Shown here in pieces: positions 42,309-51,490 of a stretch of DNA of 64,000 nucleotides. The position numbers and the translations under genes are program-made. Numbering within the stretch: position 1 is the stretch's first letter; each line of letters opens with the position of its first letter. This stretch comes from GWE2-42-39 sp963668595 (lineage in GTDB: Bacteria; Bacteroidota; Bacteroidia; Bacteroidales; Prolixibacteraceae): NCBI GenBank assembly GCA_963668595.1, contig OY764876.1, positions 2,790,001-2,854,000 of the forward strand, written 5' to 3'. The notes under the pieces are model-generated. The model was given only the letters and a program-made list of their open reading frames with translations, had not been told where the DNA came from and did not search any database.

Positions 42309-44075
42309 ATGAAGGACTTTTTAAAATTTACCCTGGCAAGCATTGTCGGGATGCTGATCGTTGGAGTGATCATGCTTTTCATCGTTATCGGAGCCATTAC
42401 TGCCATGATTTCAAGCGGAGATCAGCCAGTTACGGTTAACGATAAAACTATTTTACATCTGTCGCTTGATGGTCAGATTGTTGAACGATCTACCAATAAT
42501 CCATTCGACGAATTGGATTTACCAGGCTTCGAAACATCAAAAAAAATAGGTCTAAACGATATTTTGTCGTGTTTAGAAAGAGCAAAAACCGATTACCGTA
42601 TTGTTGGTATTTATTTAAATCCGACCGAAATACAAGCTGGAGTCGGAACTGTTGAAGAAATTCGGAATGCATTGCTCGACTTCAAAGAATCAGGAAAATT
42701 TGTCTATGCGTACGGTGAATTTATGTCGCAAAAAGCATATTATCTGGCCACTGTTGCCGACAAAGTAATACTGAATCCACAAGGTGCTGTTGATTTTCGT
42801 GGTTTAGGTGGCGAACGTAATTTCTTTGCCAAAGGACTTGATAAACTCGGAATTGAAATGCAGATTGTACGCCACGGAAAATTTAAATCGTACGTAGAAA
42901 CTTATACTCGCACGAATATGAGCGACGAAAACCGCGAACAAACATTGCTGTATTTGAATGGTATCTGGAATGAAATGCTCAAAGATATTTCAGCCTCGCG
43001 CGGCATCGAAGTTGCCGATTTGAATGCCATTGCCAACGATGTTGCAACCTTCCGCAAAGGACAATATGCACAAGAAAAGAAATTGGTTGATGAACTGAAA
43101 TATTACGATCAGGTTCTCGATGATTTGAAAGAACTTTCAGGCATTGACTCATCGAAAGATTTGAATACGATTGAAATCTCAAAATACCGGAAAGTGTCTG
43201 CCGGACAAGATTCAAAAAGCTTTTTCAGCAAAAAAATAGCACTGATTTATGCCAGTGGAGACATTGATGGAATGAGCGACGATGGAATTAATTCGGAAGA
43301 ACTATCGAAAGCCATTCGCGAAGCACGCCGCGACTCGACCATCAAAGCAATTGTATTGCGTATCAACTCGCCCGGAGGTAGCGCCTATGGCTCGGAAGTT
43401 ATCTGGAGAGAGGTGAAACTTGCCAGCGAAAAAATGCCAGTAGTTGCTTCCATGGGTGATGTAGCCGCTTCGGGGGGTTATTATATTGCCGCAGCTGCCG
43501 ACACCATTATTGCTGACCGAACCACTATTACCGGTTCAATTGGTATTTTCGGAATGATTCCGAATGCCGGCGAATTACTAAACGATAAACTCGGTATTAC
43601 ACAAGATGTTGTAAACACCAACGCGCACTCGGACATGCCTTCGCTTACCCGTGCAATGACTCCATTTGAACGCGACCTGATGCAAACCATGGTAGAAGAT
43701 GGCTACGATACGTTTATCAGCCGCGTTGCCGATGGCCGACAAATGACCAAAGAGCAAGTTGACCTGATCGGACAAGGACGCGTTTGGGCCTCGGTTACGG
43801 CAAAAGAAAACGGATTGGTTGATGTTCAGGGAGGTGTGAAAGATGCCATCGAATTGGCAGCACAGATGGCCGGATTAGAAGATTACCGGGTGAGTGAATA
43901 CCCCAAATTGAAAGATCCGTTTGACGAACTGATTAAACAACTTTCGGGCACCGCAAAAATGAAATTTATCCGAAGTGAACTGGGCGACACGTATAAATAT
44001 TACGAACAAATGAAGTCGGCATGCACTCAAAAAGGAATCATGGCCCGCATGCCTTTTGATATTAGCATTCAGTAG
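42309..44075 (+). CDS. sppA: signal peptide peptidase SppA, 67K type
   Basis: This 588-residue membrane protease degrades cleaved signal peptides. It has an N-terminal anchor (SIVGMLIVGVIMLFIVIGAI) and two tandem S49 halves. The first contains the Lys region RHGKFKSYVETYTRT and the second the nucleophile region GDVAASGGYYIAAAAD with the Ser. The doubled 67K form is the one found in E. coli and Bacteroidota. LRINSPGGSAYGSEVIW precedes the Ser. It ends in a strong terminator. Confidence 0.95.
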   Translation: MKDFLKFTLASIVGMLIVGVIMLFIVIGAITAMISSGDQPVTVNDKTILHLSLDGQIVERSTNNPFDELDLPGFETSKKIGLNDILSCLERAKTDYRIVGIYLNPTEIQAGVGTVEEIRNALLDFKESGKFVYAYGEFMSQKAYYLATVADKVILNPQGAVDFRGLGGERNFFAKGLDKLGIEMQIVRHGKFKSYVETYTRTNMSDENREQTLLYLNGIWNEMLKDISASRGIEVADLNAIANDVATFRKGQYAQEKKLVDELKYYDQVLDDLKELSGIDSSKDLNTIEISKYRKVSAGQDSKSFFSKKIALIYASGDIDGMSDDGINSEELSKAIREARRDSTIKAIVLRINSPGGSAYGSEVIWREVKLASEKMPVVASMGDVAASGGYYIAAAADTIIADRTTITGSIGIFGMIPNAGELLNDKLGITQDVVNTNAHSDMPSLTRAMTPFERDLMQTMVEDGYDTFISRVADGRQMTKEQVDLIGQGRVWASVTAKENGLVDVQGGVKDAIELAAQMAGLEDYRVSEYPKLKDPFDELIKQLSGTAKMKFIRSELGDTYKYYEQMKSACTQKGIMARMPFDISIQ

Positions 44076-44096
44076 AAACTGAATATTTTATAAACG

Positions 44097-44133
44097 AAAC
44101 GAGGTGGTCTGAATGATTCAAACCACCTCGTTT
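44097..44133. terminator. intrinsic terminator after sppA
   Basis: A perfect 12-bp stem AAACGAGGTGGT (44097-44108) pairs with 44122-44133, followed by TATTTTG. It lies between converging genes. Confidence 0.85.
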
Positions 44134-44193
44134 TATTTTGATTTATATCTTCATCCTTGAAAAAATCCCCGGATGACTTCAAGTTAATTCTTG

Positions 44194-45492
44194 CTAGATA
44201 ACAAACTTGATTATAAACAACACCGCAAGAATATACATCATGATAGAAATGTCTTTCATTTTGCCTGTCAATAATTTCAGTAAAACAAATGAAAGCATTC
44301 CGAAAACGATACCTTCAGCAATACTGTATGTCAACGGCATCATAATAATTGTAAGAAAAGCCGGAATTGATTCGGTAAAATCATCCATATCGATATTGCG
44401 AACTGGCGAAAGCATGAACAATCCAACCAATACCAAAGCCGGAGCCGTTGCAGCACCTGGAATCATGATAAAGATTGGAGCAAAGAACAATGCAATTGCA
44501 AACAATACCGCAACGGTTAATGAAGTAAGACCAGTACGTCCACCTTCAGAAACGCCCGAAGCACTTTCAACATAAGTAGTTACCGTACTTGTTCCCAACA
44601 TTGCGCCAACAGTTGTTCCTACTGCATCGGCAAAGAGAGCTTGTTTTACCCGAGGAACACGACCGTCTTTGTCCAACATGTTTGCTTTTGATGAAACGCC
44701 AACCAAAGTACCTACGGTGTCAAACATGTCAACAAACAAGAAAGTAAACAATACGATCAACATGTCCATGCTGAAAATATTTGCAAAATCAAATTGCCAG
44801 AAAATCGGAGCCAATGACGGAGGTGCGCTCACCAAACTACCTTCAGGGAAGTGAGTAACTCCAAAAGGAAGTCCTGCAATTGTTGCAACAAAAATACCGA
44901 TCAACAAAGCTCCTTTCACTCTCATTGCAAGAAGAATTCCGGTCAAAACAATGCCTCCAAGAGCAATCAATACAGATGGAGAGCTCATATCACCCAAACC
45001 AACCAATACTGCATCGTTATTCACAATTACTCCTGCATTTTGCAAACCGATAAATGCAATAAATAACCCAATCCCTGCTGAAACGGCATGTTTCATTGAC
45101 AACGGAATAGCATTTACAATCAGCTCGCGAACATTGAAAGCTGTTAACAGTAAGAAAATGATACCTTCAAGGAATACTGCTGTAAGAGCAAACTGCCAGC
45201 TATAACCCATTCCCAAAACAACAGTGAATGCGAAGAATGCATTCAAACCCATTCCCGGAGCCAGAGCGAATGGCAAACGAGCTACCAAAGCCATTACCAA
45301 TGTTGCGACTAAAGCAGACAAGGCGGTTGCTGTAAAAAGAGCATTTTTATCCATGCCAGTAGCACTCAGAATTCCCGGGTTCACGGCAAGGATATAAGCC
45401 ATAGTCATAAAGGTGGTTACCCCCGCGATAACTTCCGTTTTCACGGTAGTATTATTCTCGCTAAGCTTGAAAAATTTACTGATAAAATCCAT
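44194..45492 (-). CDS. NCS2-family purine permease
   Basis: This 432-residue membrane protein is a nucleobase permease of the AzgA/GhxP (guanine/hypoxanthine or adenine) branch. Typical pieces are EVIAGVTTFMTMAYILAVNP, ALAPGMGLNAFFAF, AVSAGIGLFIAFIGLQNAG, FVDMFDTVGTLVGVSSKA and YVESASGVSEGGRTGLTS. About twelve to fourteen hydrophobic segments are visible. It is 10 nt downstream of the DUF5020 gene on the same strand, so the pair is an operon that probably takes purines from outside to inside. Confidence 0.92.
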   Translation of the reverse strand: MDFISKFFKLSENNTTVKTEVIAGVTTFMTMAYILAVNPGILSATGMDKNALFTATALSALVATLVMALVARLPFALAPGMGLNAFFAFTVVLGMGYSWQFALTAVFLEGIIFLLLTAFNVRELIVNAIPLSMKHAVSAGIGLFIAFIGLQNAGVIVNNDAVLVGLGDMSSPSVLIALGGIVLTGILLAMRVKGALLIGIFVATIAGLPFGVTHFPEGSLVSAPPSLAPIFWQFDFANIFSMDMLIVLFTFLFVDMFDTVGTLVGVSSKANMLDKDGRVPRVKQALFADAVGTTVGAMLGTSTVTTYVESASGVSEGGRTGLTSLTVAVLFAIALFFAPIFIMIPGAATAPALVLVGLFMLSPVRNIDMDDFTESIPAFLTIIMMPLTYSIAEGIVFGMLSFVLLKLLTGKMKDISIMMYILAVLFIIKFVI

Positions 45493-45502
45493 AGTATTTA
45501 GT

Positions 45503-46186
45503 TTAGAAAGTGTATTTCACTGCTAAAGTTGGATTAACCTGCCAGCCGTTTTCTGCAAAGTTATTGCTGATTTCAAGCTCAGAACCAGCGGCAAAATTTG
45601 GACAGAAGTTATACCAGAGTTGTGGTTCTGTTAAAAACCGGAATTTCTTTGATCCCCAAAACATTTCTTCTTTCCACAGGTCAGCAAAACCATCAAAAAC
45701 TAATTTTCCTTGCATCATTTTAATCGTCCAAACAGCAGTCAACTGGAACGAAGCATCTTCTTTATCTTTAATATTTTTATAATTCGCCTGAAGGGTAAAT
45801 ATTTTTGAAAAATCAGCTGATGCCCAAGTGTGTTCAACCCCTGCTAACCAGCAGTTTTCGATTGGAACAAACGTTGTTCCGCCAACAGACATTGTTCCTC
45901 CATTGTATTCAACACGAGGCATGATCGCTTGTTTTTCTTTCCATTTAAAAGCACGGGCAATCTCCCAATATGCCAATGATATACCATTATCGACATTGCG
46001 TGAATCTGAGCTATAATCCATATCAACAAAGAAAAAAGTTGAACCGTATTTATCCGGTTTAAACATTTCCACTGTTGTAGTAACTAACTTCCGATCTTTC
46101 CCAAAATCGTAATGCATCTGAATGTTCTGACTAAAAGCATTTCCGAATAAAATGCAGAAAAAAAGCACTCCAAATAGTTTTTTCAT
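45503..46186 (-). CDS. DUF5020 (Tsx-like) outer-membrane protein
   Basis: This 227-residue exported protein has a signal peptide (MKKLFGVLFFCILFGNAFSQ) and a 10-to-12-strand barrel pattern. NIQMHYDFGKDRKLVTTTVE, STFFFVDMDYSSDSRN and FRFLTEPQLWYNF match DUF5020, which resembles the Tsx nucleoside channel. The last residues (LAVKYTF) are a typical barrel end. ATG at 46186 starts the signal; the frame extends to 46273 without likeness. Operon partnership with the NCS2 permease supports a purine or nucleoside channel role, which remains inference. Confidence 0.82.
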   Translation of the reverse strand: MKKLFGVLFFCILFGNAFSQNIQMHYDFGKDRKLVTTTVEMFKPDKYGSTFFFVDMDYSSDSRNVDNGISLAYWEIARAFKWKEKQAIMPRVEYNGGTMSVGGTTFVPIENCWLAGVEHTWASADFSKIFTLQANYKNIKDKEDASFQLTAVWTIKMMQGKLVFDGFADLWKEEMFWGSKKFRFLTEPQLWYNFCPNFAAGSELEISNNFAENGWQVNPTLAVKYTF

Positions 46187-46488
46187 CTTTAAATAGTTTT
46201 TAATTACCGCACAAAAATTACGACATACCTGCCCCTTCAACATGAATTTGCCGACACTGTTCGCTCTTCCCATGCAAGATTGATTGAATTTATAGTTTTT
46301 TGTTTTTGTCCTTGTTACATCCTGCCGGATGCATGTTCAATTTAGCTCTTCAAAAAAAACGGTTTCTTTTAATATGAAAGTATCCGATTTTTTCCCGTAA
46401 TAAATTTGTTATTTTTTTCCCAGCAATGCAAATGTAGAAAAATACTTTATTAAAAAAATTACGCGATTTTATCTAAATTCAACCGGAT

Positions 46489-46518
46489 TTTGTTTGTCGG
46501 CAAATAAGTTTATTTTTG
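46489..46518 (+). promoter_or_regulatory. promoter of the acyl-CoA ligase gene
   Basis: TTTG (46489-46492), an 18-nt spacer, and TATTTTTG (46511-46518) match the Bacteroidota -33/-7 consensus. Transcription would begin near 46525, about 110 nt before the start codon. The rest of 46187-46634 contains no gene. Confidence 0.6.
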
Positions 46519-46544
46519 AGGAGTGCGATTAATCACATTGTTCA

Positions 46545-46573
46545 TGTAACAAATGACAATTCAATTTGTTACA
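46545..46573. promoter_or_regulatory. perfect palindrome, possible operator
   Basis: TGTAACAAAT (46545-46554) is repeated inverted as ATTTGTTACA (46564-46573) with a 9-nt spacer. It lies about 20 nt downstream of the predicted transcription start and 62 nt before the start codon, so it could be a repressor site or a hairpin in the leader. Confidence 0.5.
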
Positions 46574-46634
46574 AAAGACAACTACTATAAAACAGAAGCA
46601 AATGCCGATGTATTATTAATTCGGGGAAAAAGGT

Positions 46635-48275
46635 ATGCAACAACAATCACTCATTGGGTTATTTGCCCAATCGTTTCAGAAAAACTGGGATCTTCCGGTT
46701 TTTTCCGACTATCAGGGAGAAGGGTACAGTTACGGAGAAGCCGCTCAAAAAATACGCAATCTGCATTGTTTCTTTCGCGAAAGCGGACTGCAAAAAGGAG
46801 ATAAAATAGCCCTGCTGGGGAGAAACTCTTCCAATTGGGGAATTTCATTCCTCGCTGTAATCAGTTACGGAGCAGTTGCCGTTCCAATTTTACCTGATTT
46901 TAATCCGGACGACGTGCATCATATTTTACGTCACTCGGAAACAAAACTGCTTCTGGGCAACGACCAATTGCTTGAGAAAATAGAAAAATCGGCCATCCCT
47001 GATGTGCAAACCATTATCAGTCTGGTTGATTTCCGTTTATTGTTTTCGCAGCAAGACGAGGCCAATGCGTTGGCTGAAAAATGTTTACACAGCGATTATC
47101 CAGGTTTGGTTAATCCGGAGGCCTTTCAGTTGGAAGAAACTGCCCCCGACGATTTGTGCATGATTTCTTATACATCCGGAACTTCTGGGTTCACAAAAGG
47201 AGTAATGCTCCCGGTTCGTAGCATTCTGTCCAATATTATTTACGCCCGCGAACACATGCCGCTGCAAGCAGGGCATTCCATAGTTTCATTCCTCCCAATG
47301 GCTCATGTTTTTGGATTGCTTTTCGAATTTCTGTTCCCGGTAACACTGGGTTGCCATATCACTTTTCTCACGAAAGCCCCTACCCCACAAGTAATAACCA
47401 AAGCTTTCGGCGAAATTCGTCCACACCTCATTTTATCAGTTCCACTGGTAATTGAAAAAATATATAAAAAACGCATTCTTCCAACAATTGAGAAACCGGC
47501 AATCAAAATTCTGTTAAAAGTTCCGGGAATTTCGTCAATTCTGAAAAAGAAAATTCGGGCTAAACTTACCGAAACATTCGGGGGACGTTTTTTCGAACTG
47601 GTTATTGGTGGGGCTCCGCTCAGCCAAGAAGTTGAAAGCTTCTTCCGCAAAATAAACTTCCCGTTCACGATTGGCTATGGCATGACCGAATGTGCCCCAC
47701 TTATTTCGTACGAAGCATGGAACCGAACACGCCCGGCATCTGCCGGAAAATTGGTTGACCGCATGCAACTAAAAATTGATTCGGAAGATCCGTATCATGT
47801 TGTAGGCGAAATTCTGGTTAAAGGAGAAAATGTGATGGCTGGTTATTATAAAAACGATGAAGCAACGCTGGCTGCAATTGATACCGACGGTTGGTTACAC
47901 ACCGGAGACTTGGGCATTACCGATGAAAATGATTTCATTTATATCCGTGGACGCAGTAAAAACATGTTACTCGGTGCATCGGGCCAAAATATTTACCCGG
48001 AAGAGTTGGAAGCCAAACTGAGCAATCAGCCTTACGTGCAGGAATGTGTGGTTATTGATCGCGATGGAAAACTTGTTGCACTGGTCTTTCCTGAAAAAGA
48101 AAGCATGCAGGCCGATCACATCAGCGACGAGCAGCTTCCTCAAATAATGAACGAAAACCGCCTTCGTGTGAACCGCGAATTACCTCGATATGAACATATT
48201 TCGGCCATCGAATTGGTAGATCAGGAATTTGAAAAAACGCCTAAACGGAATATAAAACGGTATTTATACACTTAG
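46635..48275 (+). CDS. AMP-forming long-chain acyl-CoA ligase
   Basis: This 546-residue ANL-superfamily enzyme activates a carboxylate with ATP and CoA. The P-loop-like motif is SYTSGTSGFTKGVML, with YGMTECAPLISYEAWN, GEILVKGENVMAGYYKN, DGWLHTGDLG and GRSKNMLLGASGQNIYPEELE following in order, and the final Lys in KTPKRNIKRY. The architecture fits FadD-type long-chain fatty acyl-CoA synthetases (AMP-binding with the FACS signature). Acyl chain length is not set by the sequence seen. A promoter and a palindrome precede it, and a terminator follows. Confidence 0.88.
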   Translation: MQQQSLIGLFAQSFQKNWDLPVFSDYQGEGYSYGEAAQKIRNLHCFFRESGLQKGDKIALLGRNSSNWGISFLAVISYGAVAVPILPDFNPDDVHHILRHSETKLLLGNDQLLEKIEKSAIPDVQTIISLVDFRLLFSQQDEANALAEKCLHSDYPGLVNPEAFQLEETAPDDLCMISYTSGTSGFTKGVMLPVRSILSNIIYAREHMPLQAGHSIVSFLPMAHVFGLLFEFLFPVTLGCHITFLTKAPTPQVITKAFGEIRPHLILSVPLVIEKIYKKRILPTIEKPAIKILLKVPGISSILKKKIRAKLTETFGGRFFELVIGGAPLSQEVESFFRKINFPFTIGYGMTECAPLISYEAWNRTRPASAGKLVDRMQLKIDSEDPYHVVGEILVKGENVMAGYYKNDEATLAAIDTDGWLHTGDLGITDENDFIYIRGRSKNMLLGASGQNIYPEELEAKLSNQPYVQECVVIDRDGKLVALVFPEKESMQADHISDEQLPQIMNENRLRVNRELPRYEHISAIELVDQEFEKTPKRNIKRYLYT

Positions 48276-48300
48276 TATTGATGCAACAATCGAAAATAAA

Positions 48301-48340
48301 CAAGGGGATTGGTCTGTAATACGACTGATCCCCTTGCCTT
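48301..48340. terminator. intrinsic terminator after the acyl-CoA ligase gene
   Basis: A 14-bp stem with two wobble pairs (48301-48314 with 48323-48336, core CAAGGGGAT) is followed by CCTTTTT. It lies between converging genes. Confidence 0.82.
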
Positions 48341-48359
48341 TTTCAGTATAATGAAAGAA

Positions 48360-49307
48360 CTAAAAAGGCAAACGTTCCAGATCGACATTTCCACCGGAAA
48401 GAATAATTCCAATGCGCGCTCCTGAAAAATCGATTTTTTTGTCGAGCAATGCAGCCAACGGAACTGCCGAAGAAGGCTCAATAATAATTTTCATGCGCTC
48501 CCAAACCATGCGCATCGCCTCAATAATTTTTTCTTCTGAAACAGTTGCAATATCATCAACCTGCTGCTGAATAATTTCAAAGTTCAGTGTGCCCAGCGAA
48601 GTGAGCAATCCATCAGCAATAGTTTTGGGGTTTACCGACGGCACAATTTCCTTTTTCTGAAACGAACGGAACGCATCATCGGCACCGGCTGGTTCAGCCG
48701 CCACCACACGACATGCAGGCAACAATGCTTTGGTTGCGAGTGCCGTTCCGCTCAATAATCCGCCGCCACCCACCGGACACATCATCAAATCGAATGTTCC
48801 GACTTCTTCAATCAGTTCTTTAGCAGCAGTTCCCTGCCCACAAATAACCGGCGCATAATTATACGGATGAATTTCTTTTGCTCCTGTTTGCTGAGCTATC
48901 GTAGCCAAAGTGCTTTCCCTCGCCTCAAGAGTAGCCCTACAAAAAGTAATTTGCGCACCATACCCGGCCACTGCTTTCTTTTTTATTTCAGGAGCATTTT
49001 CGGGCATCACAATGTATGCAGGGACACCGCGAAGCCGGGCTGCCAAAGCCAGCGCTGCTGCGTGATTTCCCGACGAATGTGTGCACACACCACGGCAGGC
49101 TTCTTCATCCGACAACGAGAACACCGAGTTGCAGGCTCCCCTGAATTTAAAGGCTCCCACTTTCTGAAAGTTTTCGCATTTAAAAAACAATTCGACTCCA
49201 ACGATTCGGTTGATACTTTCCGAAGTCATTACCGGCGTGCGATGAATATATCCGGCAATTCGGGCGTGAGCCTGCTCAATATCAGCAAACGTAGGCAGAT
49301 GCATCAT
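48360..49307 (-). CDS. threonine dehydratase / serine racemase-like PLP enzyme
   Basis: This 315-residue fold-type II PLP enzyme has Lys54 in KVGAFKFRGA as the cofactor lysine, SSGNHAAALALAARL around residue 78, CPVGGGGLLSG for the PLP phosphate and LSGGN near the end. Length without an ACT domain fits catabolic threonine dehydratase, serine racemase or L-threo-3-hydroxyaspartate ammonia-lyase; the sequence alone does not separate them. Deamination of threonine/serine or racemisation of serine are the likely reactions. Two Met codons (49305-49307 and 49302-49304) can start it. It follows the gene at 49311 with a 3-nt gap. Confidence 0.85.
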   Translation of the reverse strand: MMHLPTFADIEQAHARIAGYIHRTPVMTSESINRIVGVELFFKCENFQKVGAFKFRGACNSVFSLSDEEACRGVCTHSSGNHAAALALAARLRGVPAYIVMPENAPEIKKKAVAGYGAQITFCRATLEARESTLATIAQQTGAKEIHPYNYAPVICGQGTAAKELIEEVGTFDLMMCPVGGGGLLSGTALATKALLPACRVVAAEPAGADDAFRSFQKKEIVPSVNPKTIADGLLTSLGTLNFEIIQQQVDDIATVSEEKIIEAMRMVWERMKIIIEPSSAVPLAALLDKKIDFSGARIGIILSGGNVDLERLPF

Positions 49308-49310
49308 TTG

Positions 49311-49898
49311 TTATTCGAGCATTAAATGAAACGGTCCGTTGTTTTTATTCAGAAACTGCCCAAACGCAAAGAAAGCCTGGTCAATTTTTCGCTGCGGAAT
49401 ACCTTTCATGTGCTGAATGAAAGGCAAATATTTTTCAAAATAGAACTGTTCTTTTTCTTTATCAGGAAGCGTATTGGTTATTTCAGCATATTTTTCATCG
49501 TGTATATAATTAAAACTGCGATGAATATTCTGATCGTAAATTGGATATTGCTGTGGAAGAATTGCATGCAATAAAAAGGATTTCCACACAAACGAAAGCG
49601 ACGAAAAGCGCACAAGAAATTCTGTCAGTTCCAATTTACCTTCCTGTTTGCACCGGTTAATATATTCGAGTTCTGTCAATATTTTTTGATCCAGCGACTG
49701 CTGCTTTAACGTACTGAGAGGCATTCCGTTTTTCCAAACAAATAATCGCACCAAATCCTGCTCCGAAAATTTTGGTTGATTAACCAGTTCATACTCCGAC
49801 TCATCCGGATAAACATAAAAAGCACTCCAGTAATTCACGAACAACAACAGCGAGGTTTGTTCGCTCTGTAATATTGGTAAGTTCAGATCTTGATTCAT
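49311..49898 (-). CDS. hypothetical protein
   Basis: This 195-residue protein has no recognised family. It is soluble, rich in aromatic residues and mostly helical in character, with recurring motifs LLLFVNYWSAFYVYPD, FVWKSFLLHAIL and PQQYPIYDQNIHRSFNYI. The last of these is reminiscent of helix-hairpin-helix glycosylase-like segments, but this is a weak likeness and no catalytic residue can be pointed to. ATG at 49898 (MNQDLNLPIL) is used; a TTG at 49913 would add five residues. It is 3 nt upstream of the dehydratase-like gene, so the two are co-transcribed. Confidence 0.65.
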   Translation of the reverse strand: MNQDLNLPILQSEQTSLLLFVNYWSAFYVYPDESEYELVNQPKFSEQDLVRLFVWKNGMPLSTLKQQSLDQKILTELEYINRCKQEGKLELTEFLVRFSSLSFVWKSFLLHAILPQQYPIYDQNIHRSFNYIHDEKYAEITNTLPDKEKEQFYFEKYLPFIQHMKGIPQRKIDQAFFAFGQFLNKNNGPFHLMLE

Positions 49899-49947
49899 CT
49901 TTTTCGCAATCAATATTGTTTGGATGAATTACATTCGTTGTAATTCG

Positions 49948-50667
49948 TTACGATTCAGCTGAGGTCAATCCTTTTTTCAGAATTCGTTCCTGCTCCGGAA
50001 AATTAGTACTGAAAATCGACTGTTCAGACAAACGTTTGATTTTTTTCAGCCCATAATACCACATAAAACCCACAAATGGCAGGAATGTCAGCAATAATAA
50101 CGGAACCCCCGCCATCAGAATAAAATCATACAAGCCATGCAGCAAAACCGAATATAGTAATGCTGCTCCCAGAAAACGTTTCCGTTGTGTCGGATAAAAG
50201 CGAGCCAAGCCGACATAAAAACCCATCGTTACCCCAAACATAAAATGCCCGGGAACTGCGGTCAATGCACGAACCATTCCGGTTTGCACACCGTAGTCGA
50301 ACACATACATCACATTTTCGACCGCAGCAAAGCCCATCGAAACAAAAACGGCATAAACAATTCCGTCGAACTTTTCATTGAAGTCGGTACTTTTCCAAAC
50401 AAGCAGCATCAGAAATACCATTTTAAAAAATTCTTCGGAAGTAGCAGCCACCACAAAAGCCTGCCAAACCACGGAAATAATTCCGGGAAAATATGACGTA
50501 AACTGAGCTAGAAAAGATTCGACAACCAGAATGGGAAGCACAGAAACGCAACCCCCTGCAAACGACAAAAGTAGTCGTTTTACCGGTTCTTTTTCGTACC
50601 GGTCGCGGTAATACACAAACAAGAGCAATGCCGCAACCGGTGCGAGAGCCAGAATAAGCAGGTTCAT
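49948..50667 (-). CDS. PrsW-family intramembrane metalloprotease
   Basis: This 239-residue membrane protein has about seven or eight hydrophobic segments. The zinc-site signature SEEFFKMVFL (Glu78, Glu79, Lys82) and the second conserved stretch PGHFMFGVTMGFYVG match PrsW, a glutamic-type membrane protease that cuts anti-sigma factors in Bacillus. No anti-sigma factor gene is nearby, so the target is unknown. It follows punA after 10 nt on the same strand, forming an lpxK-punA-prsW run. Confidence 0.87.
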   Translation of the reverse strand: MNLLILALAPVAALLLFVYYRDRYEKEPVKRLLLSFAGGCVSVLPILVVESFLAQFTSYFPGIISVVWQAFVVAATSEEFFKMVFLMLLVWKSTDFNEKFDGIVYAVFVSMGFAAVENVMYVFDYGVQTGMVRALTAVPGHFMFGVTMGFYVGLARFYPTQRKRFLGAALLYSVLLHGLYDFILMAGVPLLLLTFLPFVGFMWYYGLKKIKRLSEQSIFSTNFPEQERILKKGLTSAES

Positions 50668-50677
50668 CGGTTATAAA

Positions 50678-51490
50678 TTAGATTTTCCGAATAAGTTCTT
50701 TCAGTATGAGTGTCATCTTCGGTTCGGCTTTCATAGCCACTTCCTGCACTTCTTCGTGCGAGATTTCAACAATCTGCCCGGGCACTCCGCTATCGGTAAT
50801 AATCGAAATACCAAAAATAGTCATGTCCATGTGGCGGGCAACAATTACTTCCGGCACTGTTGACATACCCACTGCATCGGCTCCAAGCAGGCGAAACATT
50901 TTGTATTCAGCCGGAGTTTCATACGTTGGACCCGAAACCCCCACATACACTCCTTCTTTTACATGAATATTATTCTCAAGCGCAATCAGTTTTGCACGGC
51001 TGCGAAGTTGTTCGTCGTACGTTTTACTCATATCCGGGAAACGAGGCCCCAGTTCTGCCATATTCTTCCCGCGCAACGGGTGTTCCGGGAACATATTGAT
51101 ATGGTCAGAAATGATCATGATGTCGCCAACTTTATACTCGGGATTCAAACCTCCGCTGGCATTCGATACAAACAAATTCTGAATACCCATCATTTTGAAT
51201 ACACGTACCGGAAAAGTTACTTCCTGCATGCAATAACCTTCGTAAAAATGGAAACGCCCCTGCATGGCAATTACTTTTTTGCCTGCCAGTGTTCCAACAA
51301 TCAAACGACCCGAATGACCTTCTACAGTTGATACCGGGAAATTGGGAATTTCGGAAAATGGCAAAGCCATTTCAATTTCAATCTCATTTACCAAACCTCC
51401 CAGCCCTGAGCCAAGAATGATCGCCGCATCAACGGGCGTATTGATTTTTCCGCTTATAAAGGTCGCGGTTGCTTTTATTTTCTCTAACAT
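50678..51490 (-). CDS. punA: purine-nucleoside phosphorylase
   Basis: This 270-residue trimeric-type phosphorylase splits inosine and guanosine with phosphate, releasing the base for salvage. Signatures are AIILGSGLGGLVNE, EGHSGRLIVGTLAGKKV, MQGRFHFYEGY, SNASGGLNP, GPTYETPAEYKMFRLLGADA and MSTVPEVIVARH. ATG at 51490 (MLEKIKATATFI) is the family start. It overlaps the end of lpxK by 62 nt in another frame, which points to translational coupling. It can work with the NCS2/DUF5020 uptake operon. Confidence 0.95.
   Translation of the reverse strand: MLEKIKATATFISGKINTPVDAAIILGSGLGGLVNEIEIEMALPFSEIPNFPVSTVEGHSGRLIVGTLAGKKVIAMQGRFHFYEGYCMQEVTFPVRVFKMMGIQNLFVSNASGGLNPEYKVGDIMIISDHINMFPEHPLRGKNMAELGPRFPDMSKTYDEQLRSRAKLIALENNIHVKEGVYVGVSGPTYETPAEYKMFRLLGADAVGMSTVPEVIVARHMDMTIFGISIITDSGVPGQIVEISHEEVQEVAMKAEPKMTLILKELIRKI

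Noticed and set aside
46187..46634. Purine riboswitch before DUF5020/NCS2
   Set aside because: None of the conserved purine aptamer loops was recognisable on the minus strand.
46553..46804. An 83-codon plus-strand frame before the acyl-CoA ligase
   Set aside because: It overlaps the ligase start in another frame and begins inside the palindrome; its translation is low-complexity and basic.
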